From positions 9,877,501 to 9,941,500 of the forward strand of contig JACTAT010000037.1 in NCBI GenBank assembly GCA_014526335.1: a stretch of DNA of 64,000 nucleotides, read 5' to 3'. The DNA comes from Chrysaora quinquecirrha (Eukaryota; Cnidaria; Scyphozoa; Semaeostomeae; Pelagiidae). Below, piece by piece: positions 44,412-55,703 of the stretch (position 1 is the first letter of the stretch; the number at the start of each line of letters is the position of its first letter). A program made the position numbers and the translations under genes. The notes under the pieces are model-generated. The model searched no databases, was not told the DNA's origin, and worked only from the letters and a program-made list of their open reading frames with translations.

Positions 44412-44910
44412 AGTAATAATTACTCAGTTGTGCAAGATTTCCTCATCACAATGCTTGACTAGTGCAAGCAGCCAATATTATTGAACAGGTTTGGTCATTT
44501 GCATTTGACAGAACAGGTATTCGCTAGCCTTTAAAGGTCCCGTCGTGCAGACGTATATGTGTAGTATCACTTTTCCCACATCTTACCTTAAAAATCTCGA
44601 TAATTTTCCACCCTCTATTCTGAGCTGAACAGGTACTCTTTACTCCAAAGAATGAGGTGAAGAAAAACTATGATTATAGAAAAATGAGCTAATCAATTGG
44701 ATCATTTTGTAAGCAAAATATCATTTTATTTGTCTTTCTCACGAGAAATTCTGTGAGTGAACTGTATAAAATCGACGGCTCAGGAAAACAGAATCAACAG
44801 AGAAACAACTCTAAAAAAATCAGTGCATTATATTCCTCTCTTTGTACAAAAATAAGATATTTGTATATTTATACAATAATTTGAAATTCCATTGTATCTT
44901 TATGAAAACA
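44412..44910. other. 3' flank of the GNMT gene
   Basis: No coding sequence. Probably contains the 3' UTR and polyadenylation site of the minus-strand gene, but I cannot place them. Confidence 0.4.
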
Positions 44911-47900
44911 TCAAACCTTTTTTATAATATGAATGTAGTAAGCCGGGTTACTGACATTTTCAAATGGTTCATAATCGGCCAAGACTGTGTGTTCAGCTTC
45001 ATTTCCAAAAACCTTCTCTAGGATACTAGTGAAATTCTTCAGCAGATGAGGATAATACGATAACCGGAACTTTCTAATGGAAAAGACAAAAGAAGCAGCA
45101 TAAGAAACACACTTCTCCAGTACAAACTTCATTACAGCAGCAGTGTATAATCACGCTTGTAATAATGCCACTCGCACAAAAGAACGCACGCTGCATTTAA
45201 ATAAATCACACCTGTTGAAATTTTAAGGTTTGATATTGAGACTTGTCCAGGTATGTTTTCATCTAATTTCATCAATTTCAGGCTTTATCAATAAATGCCC
45301 GCTACTCTATATCAACTCCATCTGACTGAGGAAGTTGCTTGGGAGTAACATTATTCATATTCATATTATTATTTCATCAATTTCAGGCTTTATCAATAAA
45401 TGCCCGCTACTCTATATCAACTCCATCTGACTGAGGAAGTTGCTTGGGAGTAACTATTATTCATCTCATTAATTTTTTGAAATCACGAAAACGTAATTGC
45501 TTGTGGATTTCCCTGTTTTCCCAATTCTTTTGTCCAGAATTTGCAGGAGAAAACGATTTATCGAGAGCCCCTATTGTACAAATAGCATGACACCCATTCA
45601 AGTTTCCTGTATGCACAAGGAGCGTTTTCAAAGTAGCCTAAATGACGCGTTTTGCTGCTTGAATTTCAATCATTTCTTTTCTTTTATTGCTAGTTTTTGA
45701 TTTTATCGTCAGGTTGTTGCATTTGGCTCATTGCTGCTGGCTGTCGATTTTCGCTGCTTGTCATTGTTTTTGTTGCAGGCCTAATGAAAACCGCCTTCGT
45801 GGAACCAAACACGACTTTTTTCCACTCTGACGGGTGTTCGTTTGTCGTCTGTTCTCATTGAAACGCAATTGCTCATTATTGTTCTTTTGAAGTTTAGAGA
45901 TATAAGCAAATATGTCCTAAGAGCCACGGAGAAATGGCTTTCCCTGCTATTTATTTCTCTTTGATGCTCTTATGCGTTCTTAGTGCATGTTCAACGCAGC
46001 TGATTTTATGTTCTTTTAAATAAACTCACAACCGAAAAAGCAAAGATAACCAGAAACCTTTTGAAAATCAAGAATTAAATGCTAGATAGTAAAGGTTAAG
46101 ATAGAAGTTATTGCATTTATATAAAACCGTAACTACAATTTAGCATTCTAAGGCGCCTTGCAATTCTATTTTCCCCAAGCTCAGGCAATGTTTTCTCCCT
46201 TGGGAAGTATTTTTTTCGCTTCTGAAATATTGGACGTTAAAGATATTGACAATATGAACAGGCATACTAACTTTTGCTGTGTAGCTGCTTCGCATTCCTC
46301 CTTATCACTGCTTGTGTTATCTTCACCTTTGATCACATAATCAAGAGTAACCATTTGGTACTTCCCATCAACTATGAGGACCGACGTTTTCACATCCACT
46401 GGCTCTTGGCTCTAAAGACAAACAATATAAATCATCCTTCTTTCTGCCAATCATATTTCAAGAGCTTCACGCGGGCTACATTTCTTAAACTTAATAAAGA
46501 GTTTTTCTAAGCTTCAAAGTCTTAACTAGTTAGGCAAATATTAGAGAGGCTATGTTTCACACTGACGATGTGTTGCACGAGAAAGGATTATAGGCCATGA
46601 AAGAGGCCCTATATGTAAGCGAAATGGCTAATGATAACGAAGTTTAATTGGTTTCGGACAACAGTTGTTCAGAATTTTGTGAACGATAACGTTCATATAA
46701 AGAAATTCGACACGGTACATATGTAGCAATGGAACTTTTTAACGTAACAGTGAGTATGCAAAGGACTGGATTAACATTTTAGACATACAGGTAAGTATAG
46801 TTGAGGGAAGGGTCCTTTCGGTAGACCTTCTCTATGAGCCTACTGATACAAATCAGCCTCTCGGCTAAACATTGTTTGATTCTTTCCTGGCTTAGGGTTA
46901 GGCGCACACGTAATCTTCGTAAACCAATCCATTCTTTGCTTCTGAAGACAATAAATACGGGCAAAGATTCATCCCAAAATAGGGTGAATCGAGTCCCAGT
47001 CTAAAAGAAATAAGCAACCAAGTCTTCATTACAGAGACTATTCATGTAAAAATTTTCCATATCAAAAAATAATGCGCTTTATTAGCTGACAGTTTGCACT
47101 GTTTAAAAGAAAGACTGCACGTCACGCACTTAACTATAAAAAGCATTATACGAGCCTATTTGAGAAGAACAGTAACTATTGTGGAAATTTCTACCATTTT
47201 GGCAAAAAACGTCAATGCATAATCTAACCGAAGAGTATGCAGTTAAGCTAAAATAATGCAATAAGAGAAATTGTCAAATGTAATGAGATTTATGTAGAGG
47301 CTATTCCAGAGCAATATTTTGAAGAAGCAATAGTAGATTTCCTATTAGTTGTTCTTGGGATGCTCGACATTGATTTTCTGGGAAGTAGGTAAAAATTTCT
47401 TTTGGATACGGGGATAACTTTCCTAGCGTGGAATAGCAAAGTTCTAAGCCATTTACGAAGATTTTTAGGATGTTTTGACAAAGAGCTGAGCAAGATCATC
47501 ATTTCATTGAGGGTTTTCGAATCTGTCCAAATGAAAATCAGCAAGACTGTTCTGCGAAGACAGTAACAGTTTTTTTCTCACTTGTACCCTTCAGTCAATT
47601 CTATTAGACACCTAGCAGTATCCTGGGCAGACTGCTGTTCAGAATATAACACGAATACAGCTTCGCATTTTTGGTTGGCACATTATAATCGATTTCTTGT
47701 TATTTATGTTGTATTTGTCAATCATCTTGGTCTACTTGTGACGTTTATACATACTATTAACTGCAACTTTATGGTTTAAATGTACAAGCTGAAGTATCAT
47801 AAACAAAAGGTGATTGTAAATTGTAGATTGTTTATACTTACATCATAATAAATGTTTTTCATTGGAGGTTTGATGCCAGAAACTATATTGTCATAATTGC

Positions 47901-48815
47901 GGTGATCAATAACCAGTATGCCACCGGGTTTCAGCGAGTCTCTGAAGTTTGTCAAGGCTTGAATATGCGTTTTACTACCTCCATCGAAATCGGGCAGGTG
48001 AGCGAAAGAGTTTCCAATGCATAACACACTATCAAATCCACCTTCTGGGAATTCTATGTCAGCTTCTCTTAAATGCAACCAGTTTCCTTCCTCGATAACT
48101 GTTTAAAGATTAGAATACCCTCAGACAACGACAATAATGAGCCAATGGAGGAGGGAGGGGAGGGGGGGTAGCTGTGATGGACATCCGACCCAGTGACAGT
48201 TGAAATAGCTATTATGTACGACGCACTGCTTTTTAAAATACTGTTCTATTTTATTCATCCAAACTGTAAGTCTTTATTTTGGCTTCTTACATGGTGGCTT
48301 GGAAGAAAGTTTATTACACGTTATTTGCTGACTTACAACATCTTGTTTTTCACTTCCGAGCTCCTTTTCTGCAAAGTAATTATCCAGGTTTTTGAAAAAA
48401 CATTGAGGGCGTTTGTTTTTCGTAACCCTCTGTGCCTAATCGAAGACGCCAGCTCTGTTCGGGAGACTTCGAAGCGTATTTTTTGGTACCGCCCCGCCGT
48501 TTTAAGAATTGCGAGTCTGTCAAAAACAGACGGTTACAAAAAATTCAGTTGATGGGACACTACTGTAATAGATGAAAGAACCTAGCCAATATGTTTGAAA
48601 GATGCTTAATTTATACGGTTTCCAAGGGGTCTCTGCTGCATTTGCATTCGAATAGCCGATTTCATAAAATAAATGATTCAGACATACCCCAGTTATCAAA
48701 TGCTGGCTCTTTTCTTCTTGCCCATCTTGTTTTCAAAGCATGTTTGAGCATTTTGTCACTTGCATCTACACTTGTCACCTGGAATCCCTCTTCCAACAAG
48801 AGAATGGAATCAACC
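44911..48815 (-). CDS. GNMT: Glycine N-methyltransferase, four exons, N-terminal exon(s) missing
   Basis: Exons in order: 48,815-48,688 ([23 protein letters not shown]-binding region; RKEPAFDNW), 48,098-47,842 ([40 protein letters not shown]), 46,411-46,272 ([19 protein letters not shown]) and 45,073-44,911 ([11 protein letters not shown] to YYIHIIKKV, stop). Every junction has GT-AG sites and the lengths 128, 257, 140 and 163 fit one continuous frame. These motifs are characteristic of animal GNMT, the cytosolic enzyme that makes sarcosine from glycine with S-adenosylmethionine. The first exon(s), including the start and DVACGTG, are not found; a DIRS element begins ~150 bp upstream of the first exon seen. 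Introns hold a 105-bp duplication and a Penelope scrap. Confidence 0.95.
45266..45465. repeat. 105-bp direct tandem duplication in a GNMT intron
   Basis: The segment starting ATTTCATCAATTTCAGGC at 45,266 is repeated at 45,371 almost without change through GCTTGGGAGTAAC. The near identity implies a recent duplication. Confidence 0.9.
47440..47600 (+). pseudogene. Degraded Penelope-like 3' remnant in a GNMT intron
   Basis: Broken translation resembles the end of the Penelope protein at 40.3-40.4 kb: a [16 protein letters not shown] stretch against ESVYIKTKRPV, then [14 protein letters not shown] against CRQKEFVFSLGLF. Stops are frequent and the left limit is unclear. Confidence 0.4.
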
Positions 48816-48959
48816 CTTAAAAAAAAGGTTGAGATTAACAATGACTGGCGGTCAAATCCCTAGGATCCAGACAAGATGAAGTGAAGAGGAACAATGATGC
48901 AAAATATTAGTTCTATTTCGTCATCGACCCAGTGCAGTACGAGAGACAGTGCAGACGTG

Positions 48960-51566
48960 CGTGCAAACCAGTTGTGTTGATTGTGTCGTGCAAACCAGAA
49001 GTGTATTTTTGCTGAATACGTTTTCAAGGTCTTAAAGCTTCAAGAAGAAGTTAAGAAAAGAACCGAAGAGCAAACTTCCAATCCGAGTCCAGTGTCCACC
49101 GAGGACGAATTTTTAACTCCGTTGAAGCCACGGTTAACCCTGGAATTCTGCAGGGCCCCCCTATTCCGGACAACCTAGCAAAAATAGTTAACGCGAAATT
49201 CCAGGCTGATATTGATGCCCCGCAGCGGAAGCAGTTGATTGAAAATATAAAAAGCCCGCTAATTGCGTTGACATATATCGGCCACGGGTTAACCCACCTA
49301 TCTGGAATGCTCAGAAGCCGGAATCGAAATCGGGCGATCGAGCTCTTTCAGCATTACAAGACGCCCTTGTCACGGCTTCAAGTGCTGTTGCTCTATCAGC
49401 CGCAGATTTGCTTGAAGCACGTAAACAGCATTCTGAGATTGATTATCAGGCAATAATAGCCCGTCAAATTGGCGTAATTCTCCTAATAGGGTATGTCTGC
49501 CAAGACATTTCATTTCGCCGCAAAGAGGCATTACAGGACACCCTCAGCCCCGAGTACAAAGCGGCCTGTAACCGCTCCGCCAAGGCCACAAAATTTTTAT
49601 TTCGTGATGACTTGGCAAAAACGATGCAGGAGGCAAAAGCTACCAACCGCTACATACAGCCCTGTGTCCCCGTGGCCCGACGTGGCTCCGGCCCGCGGCC
49701 GCCGTATAACAGAGCCACAGTAAACTACAGCCAGCAAAGTAATTCTTTTTTAGGGTTGAAGGGGAGGTCACCTTATCCTCCCCGAAGAAATCAGAATCCC
49801 GTACAGCGCCCTGCCAAGCGGAAGTTCACAAAGAATTGAAAATGTGAACTCCCAGGTATCAAAATTTCCTAAATTTCTAAAGAAACTTCTGCAACCATAC
49901 CATGAGTTAGAGGTTGCTTCATTCAGGGAAGGGCAGATTTCTTCTTATCTCTCGTCATGGAAGATCAATAATATCAATACACTGCCTTCCCTGACGGTCT
50001 GTCATCCTGCCCTCGCCAATTTACAAAACTCTTAAAGCCTCCACTTGCAACATTGAAGGCACAAGGCCACATCATTGCCAGTTACATAGACGATATTTAT
50101 TTGCAAAGTGCGACATATGACTGGTGCGTTCGCACTATACTTGCGACCTTTAAAATTTTTGACCAGCTCGGGTTTGTCATCCACCCAGAAAAATCTGATT
50201 TCTATCCAAAGCATCAGCTTACCTTTTTAGGCTTCGTTATTGACTCTGCGCTAATGCAGATTCACCTAAAACCACAACGGGAGGAAAAATTGAATGCTGT
50301 CCTGCAATTTACTCGTGCTCATGCACAATGCTTGAAAATTCGAGACACAGCTTGTGCAGTGGGACATATAGTGCCTAGTCTTCCAGCTGTCCCTTTCGGT
50401 GGCATTCACTATCGGTGGCTGGAGAGGGATAAAATAGTTGCCTTGAAACGAGCGCTAGGTAACTTCCAGGCATACATGTCCTTAAATGAAGAAGCCATTC
50501 AGGAACTTGATTGGTGGCTTGCAAATTTTGCAGGAAGCTTTGCCCGAATAAATCAACCTCCGTTTGATGTCACATTATACTCTGACGCCTCCCTGATGGG
50601 TTGGGGTGCAGCTCTAGAAAATTCTTCAACAGGAGGTAAATGGACAAACTCAGAAGCATCACTACATATTAATGCTCTTGAGCTTTTAGCAGCATATTTT
50701 GCTCTTAAAGCTTTCCATTCTGTCTTTGTTGGAAAGCATATAAAACTGATGTTGGATAGCACTACAGCAGTCGCTGTTTTAAATCACATGGGTACAAATC
50801 ACAGTGATGCATGTAACCATATTGCTATAAAAATATGGACCCTTTGTCAAGAGCACAACATGTGGGTCACAGCCTGTCACGTTCCCGGCAAATCAAATGT
50901 AATTGCCGATAAAGAATCTAGGGGGCTTGCTAGATAAAACGCAGAATGGATGATAAACCCCGAAATTTTAACACATGCACTCTTGCAACTCAATTTTCAA
51001 CCCTTGAATTGACTTATTTGCTACCAGATTAAACATACAATTTCCCAGGTACTGTTCGCTGCGCCCTGACCCTGATGCCTTTGCCATTGACGCCTTTATG
51101 TTGTCTTGGCAACATGTAAAACTTTATTGTTTTCCGCCATTCAGTTGCATCTTACAAGTGCTACGCAAATTATGAGCCGAATGAGTTACGAGGATTGTTG
51201 TTGTTCCAGATTGGCCAACACAACCCTGGTACCCTCTATTGTTACAATTACTTGTTGGACCTCCAATGTACATTAAGCCCCACGCATCAGTTCTGTCCTT
51301 GGCAACAATCCCAGATGCAATACATCGCCTTCACTCTCATCTACCGCTACTTGTTTGTCTGCTGTCGGGCAAGAGCTCTCAGCACAAGGTTTTACCGAGC
51401 CTTCAATAAAAATAATTATGGCATCGTGGAGAGACTCTACCCAGAAACAATACCAAACACCAAACACACCTTAAACGTTGGTTCTCTTTCTGTCAAGAAA
51501 AACAATATGATCCTGTCCGACCTCCAATTAGCTCGAAATAAGGTTCAGGGGTTTTCCGATTCATGA
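48960..51566 (+). mobile_element. DIRS-type retrotransposon, decayed, lacking the tyrosine recombinase
   Basis: The gag-like part includes RALSALQDALVTASSAVALS and FRRKEALQDTLSPEYKAAC (best frame 49,408-49,839). RT and RNase H follow: GLSSCPRQFTKLLKPPLATL reads into the frame 50,053-50,937, which has the catalytic YIDD box, LTFLGFVID, the RNase H segment TLYSDASLMGWGA and HINALELLA. RT motifs before GLSSCPRQFTK are deleted near 49,985. After RNase H comes the linker SLRPDPDAFAIDAF and VVVPDWPTQPWYP in broken frames. Similarity ends around 51,560 before any recombinase domain. Terminal repeats were not resolved. It lies just upstream of the GNMT exons, probably in an intron. Confidence 0.85.
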
Positions 51567-51896
51567 AAGTCAAACTAATTTCTTTTGTTTTTAAAACGTT
51601 ACTCGTGCTCACCCGTGTTTGACATGTGTTCACTCGTGTTCATCCGTGTTCACTCGTGTTCCGACTTGTGTGTTGTTTTAGACTAGACCGTTGGAAAATC
51701 CCGTAACATTCCCAGAAATTCAACATAAGCTTTGAAATAACATCATTGTCTCTTTACAATAATTTTTAATCTTGGGACATTCTTTCTTTAAAAGACCTTT
51801 AAGGCCTTATTTCACAGCATCACTATTGTTCCTAAGCGTAAACTTTAATAAAGACAAACGCGATCGCATGCTTTGTCAATAAATATACTGTACCTT
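51567..51896. other. No gene; short GTGTTCACTC repeats
   Basis: At 51,605-51,665 there are about five imperfect copies of CGTGTTCA(C/T)(C/T)C(G). Nothing else recognised. Confidence 0.5.
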
Positions 51897-52477
51897 TGAG
51901 ACGCATTGGGTGGAACACGTGTTACATATCTCTAAATATCAAACTTTCCAATGAAACTAAAGGATTTCCAAGACATTTTTTTGAAAACCAAAAAATCCCA
52001 CCAAATAATGTGGTGTACAAGATTCCAATGAGTGAATCGCCCCTTGAATCATGTGATAAGAAAATGTCACGATCATGCGATAATCGTTTATATGACATTC
52101 AAAATTTTATGAAATCTTGTTTTTGAAAAAACGCAAGTGATTGAATAGACCTCTGAGAGCAGAAGACAAAAGATTAGTCCGTCAGTCCGAAATTAGTAGC
52201 TAACAAAGCACATTGTTCACGTTTTGCTCCCCGAGGGGAAATACCAATTTACATTGGGGGGACGATGTTTTAACGGAACTTTTGAGGGGCTTTGGGGACT
52301 TTCTGCCTCTTAGTAATAGAAAGTAAAAATGTCAATTTTTAGGTAGTTGTGGGTGGCTTTGATCTAGTTATGGACCGTTTTGGGTTGTTTTGGGTTGTTT
52401 TAGATGGTTTTGGACTGTTTTGGGTCGTTTCGGATGGTTTTTGGGTCGTTTTGGGGGTTCCGCGTTTTGTAAGTATG
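51897..52477. mobile_element. Foldback family A, second copy (one half only)
   Basis: The right end reads GGTTCCGCGTTTTGTAAGTA after a ~120-bp array of (G)GGTCGTTTTG-type 10-bp units, as in the right arm of the copy at 666-1685. Internal similarity continues through ACAAAGCACATTGTTCACG to ACGATCATGCGATAATCG. The ~27-bp motif shared with family B is at 52,012-52,038. The opposite terminus is not found. Confidence 0.8.
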
Positions 52478-54098
52478 ATCAATGTCTTTATATCAAGTCA
52501 GTTAAAACAAGCAATGGTAAAATCAACTTTATCATTTTGCCATTGTATGCAGATGATATTCTTCCTGTTTCCAATAACATAAACATGATGAACAGTGAAA
52601 AGAAGTCATTAGAAAAAGGTTTGAATTCATTGACCAAGAGAACTTCAATATATTTTCGGTATGTCTAATCAGAGACAGAGAAACCACAAAATCTCAATCT
52701 CTATCAAACAATCAGTTCTTGGAAGGAATCTTGAAAGAGTTCAAACGCATTTTCGAAAAATAAGATTAATGTGCAGTATTCTCACAAAATTTTTCAGTCA
52801 TCAGACATTTCACATATAAGCAGGAGATATTTTTAAAAGCACACTCTTCTGTTGTGTGAAAAATTCACTCACCTGAAAAGTGTTTTCAAAACTTTAACCT
52901 TCATTTAATTTATGAAAACCAAAGTAGCAGCAAAAATTTTATTACACCATCAAAGCTAAAACGACTGGGCAATTCAAATCTGGGGGGTACTTAATATATT
53001 TTGGGCACTGGGGAGGTTCTGCTGTACATTCAAGCATATATAGCAGTGTAGTAGTTAATATTTTTGCATAATTTTGGGTATACATTTTCAGGAATTTGGT
53101 ATAAATATAGGTAGGGATTTTGATTCTTGGGCCACACGTCCATATCCGAAACAAAGTGAAGTGACCCCCCCCCAAGCTTCAAATAACAGTAAGATTTCCC
53201 ATCGCTGAGAAAAGAAACCCCTTACTTTGTAAAAATTTCATATGAGTAGTTCTAAAACCCTTTCCCTTGGTTTTTGAAGGCAAGTTTTTAAGTCTTTATG
53301 GATTTTTTCCATTATAAAACATCAAATAATTTTCTCCTTTTGATTTAAAATGATGGTAATGCAGTGAGGAAAATTTTACTGCTGAAACTTCGCATGATTA
53401 TTGGCTGCACAACCTCTGACTTTTTAAATGAAAATACTGTGGATTAGGCAATGGGTCACTGTTGGTAGCCATTTTTAAGCGAACCGTTTCCATAACTTCT
53501 CGAAGGGAATGTAGCATAGCATCCAATGTATAAAAAAATGCACAAATTCAACTTCTGTTAAAAGTGCTTCATTATTGATGTGGAGCATAGTTTTTCATGT
53601 TATAATATGTCCAAGCAAGTAGATTATGAGGGAAAATCTCAAATTTGATTGAATTTTTTGTATTTAGAAAGATTTTGGCTTTTTCCTTGATGGGGCGAAA
53701 TTGGTTGAACCAAACTAAGAGAAAATTCCCCACTCGCAAAAACATTATACAGTAGTCATATTTTAGGTACATAAAAGGGAATCAACAGGTATAAAAGTGG
53801 CTTAAGCAACCAATTGATCAAAATTGAATAAAATAAGCTAAATTGCCTTTTGTGGAATTCAAAACAGCTGCTTTGTTTTCATGCATTTTACCTTCTCTTA
53901 TGCATGTCTTTTGCCTTTAAAATGATCTTAGTCTATAGCAGGTGAAAATATTCTAATATCTATCATTTTCTCCGATGGGGGAGCTTTTCCCCAAAAGTTA
54001 CAATTTTCTTTCATTAAAATCGATGCAATCCCATTTTTGCAGTACCGCAATATTTCTGTATTGTTGTCAAGATAGCACCTTTTCATCCATTTCCTTAC
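52478..54098. other. No gene seen
   Basis: AT-rich with short, domain-free frames; continues into the assembly gap. Confidence 0.45.
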
Positions 54099-54598
54099 NN
54101 NNNNNNNNNNNNNNNNNNNNNNNNNNNNNNNNNNNNNNNNNNNNNNNNNNNNNNNNNNNNNNNNNNNNNNNNNNNNNNNNNNNNNNNNNNNNNNNNNNNN
54201 NNNNNNNNNNNNNNNNNNNNNNNNNNNNNNNNNNNNNNNNNNNNNNNNNNNNNNNNNNNNNNNNNNNNNNNNNNNNNNNNNNNNNNNNNNNNNNNNNNNN
54301 NNNNNNNNNNNNNNNNNNNNNNNNNNNNNNNNNNNNNNNNNNNNNNNNNNNNNNNNNNNNNNNNNNNNNNNNNNNNNNNNNNNNNNNNNNNNNNNNNNNN
54401 NNNNNNNNNNNNNNNNNNNNNNNNNNNNNNNNNNNNNNNNNNNNNNNNNNNNNNNNNNNNNNNNNNNNNNNNNNNNNNNNNNNNNNNNNNNNNNNNNNNN
54501 NNNNNNNNNNNNNNNNNNNNNNNNNNNNNNNNNNNNNNNNNNNNNNNNNNNNNNNNNNNNNNNNNNNNNNNNNNNNNNNNNNNNNNNNNNNNNNNNNN
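54099..54598. other. Assembly gap, exactly 500 N
   Basis: The round length suggests a scaffolding placeholder, so the true distance is unknown. Open frames that appear to cross it are meaningless. Confidence 0.99.
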
Positions 54599-54986
54599 AG
54601 TAGCAACCTTTTAGAATTAAGAAAGTTTCTTGTTTCAAGGATGTTCATGATGATGTTTTTACTCTTCTTACAACTAACGAGCATTCTTAAAACTTTAATC
54701 CAGTTTAAGCTACCTAAAACTGCTAATATACAACACAAAGAACATTTTTCTTAAAAAAGATCAGGTAAATCTACACCCATCACACCCCCTCCAAACAAGG
54801 ATGGTTCGCGACGGCCCTGCAAGCACATAACATTGGTTGAAATACTTATTGAACATAATCAGATTAGGACTGCATGAAAGAATCCTAAAGTTTCAATAAA
54901 CGAACGATAGCGTAAAATTCCAACCCATTTCATGTACACCAAAGCACATAAACCACTCGCGAAAGTAATTCTGATAAAAAAGGACA
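54599..54986. other. No gene seen
   Basis: Short interval between the gap and a possible exon; may hold a 3' UTR. Confidence 0.4.
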
Positions 54987-55244
54987 TTATTTATCAGCAA
55001 GAAAATCGTTCTCTGGAGTTCTTTGTGTCACTTCTGAGATTAAGATAATAAATTTGTGAGTTCGACTCTGTTCCTTCTCCATACAGACGATCTTAGACAG
55101 GATGTAATCAAGTCTTTGTAATACATCCAGTTGATTTCTCAATGCACTGCGGTCAACTTTTCCTTTTAATGAATCACTAATTTTGTCTAATGATCCATCT
55201 CATCTGGGAGACCATGCTTCTTCAGTACACCGCTTGATTAATTT
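54987..55244 (-). pseudogene. Possible damaged terminal exon of an unknown host gene
   Basis: After a TTGGCTCTAG acceptor the minus strand reads KLIKRCTEEAWSPR, an in-frame TGA, then DGSLDKISDSLKGKVD, RSALRNQLDVLQRLDYILSK and more, stopping at DFLADK. The composition and heptad-like leucines look protein-coding. The alternative frame before the TGA reads VLKKHGLPDEMDH, so a small indel rather than a true stop may separate two good frames. I do not recognise the protein. Confidence 0.3.
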
Positions 55245-55508
55245 CTAGAGCCAAGCAAAATGCACATGAAATGTAAGTTCTCTGAACGTTTACAGTACTA
55301 ATGCAATGTATTTCAAATTTTTTGTGCTTGACTGAACTGTAATTCCGTTGCTATTCCAAAAAAGTTGTAAATCTACACAGCAATGCCCATATGGAAATTT
55401 CGGATGACGTTTCTGCTGAAACACTGCCTTGTTTATTCCTATTGTTTTACAACTGGTGAAGGTTTATTCCCGATACGTTTAGTTTTAGCATATTCATGGC
55501 AAGCTGCA

Positions 55509-55594
55509 TCTCAACCTCGTGTAATCCAGAATCAACTCAAGAGCGCATGCGTAACGTAACAATAACATAATAATAAAAGACTGACAACGTCACA
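55509..55594 (-). repeat. Gypsy 3' LTR, recognisable part
   Basis: It starts TGTGACGTTGTCA directly after the polypurine tract and matches the 5' LTR through ATTATTATGTTATTGTTA and GCATGCG. A ~15-bp insertion relative to the 5' copy precedes the shared ACACGAGGTTGA. Confidence 0.75.
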
Positions 55595-55703
55595 CCTTTC
55601 CTTCCATAGAAACAAAACTGAATGCATAAATAAAAGAAGTGATAGAAAATAAAAAAAAGAAATAAAAATTAGTTATTGTCTCTTAGGCTCTTAAAGTTCG
55701 TTG

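Noticed and set aside
46779..46964. Possible extra GNMT exon or coding remnant
   Set aside because: The neighbouring GNMT exons already join in phase without it. The plus strand has a faint Penelope-like string (EPTDTNQ) too weak to call.
53928..54754. Open frames of 223-259 codons crossing the N block
   Set aside because: They exist only because unknown bases contain no stops; the real flanks contribute few codons.
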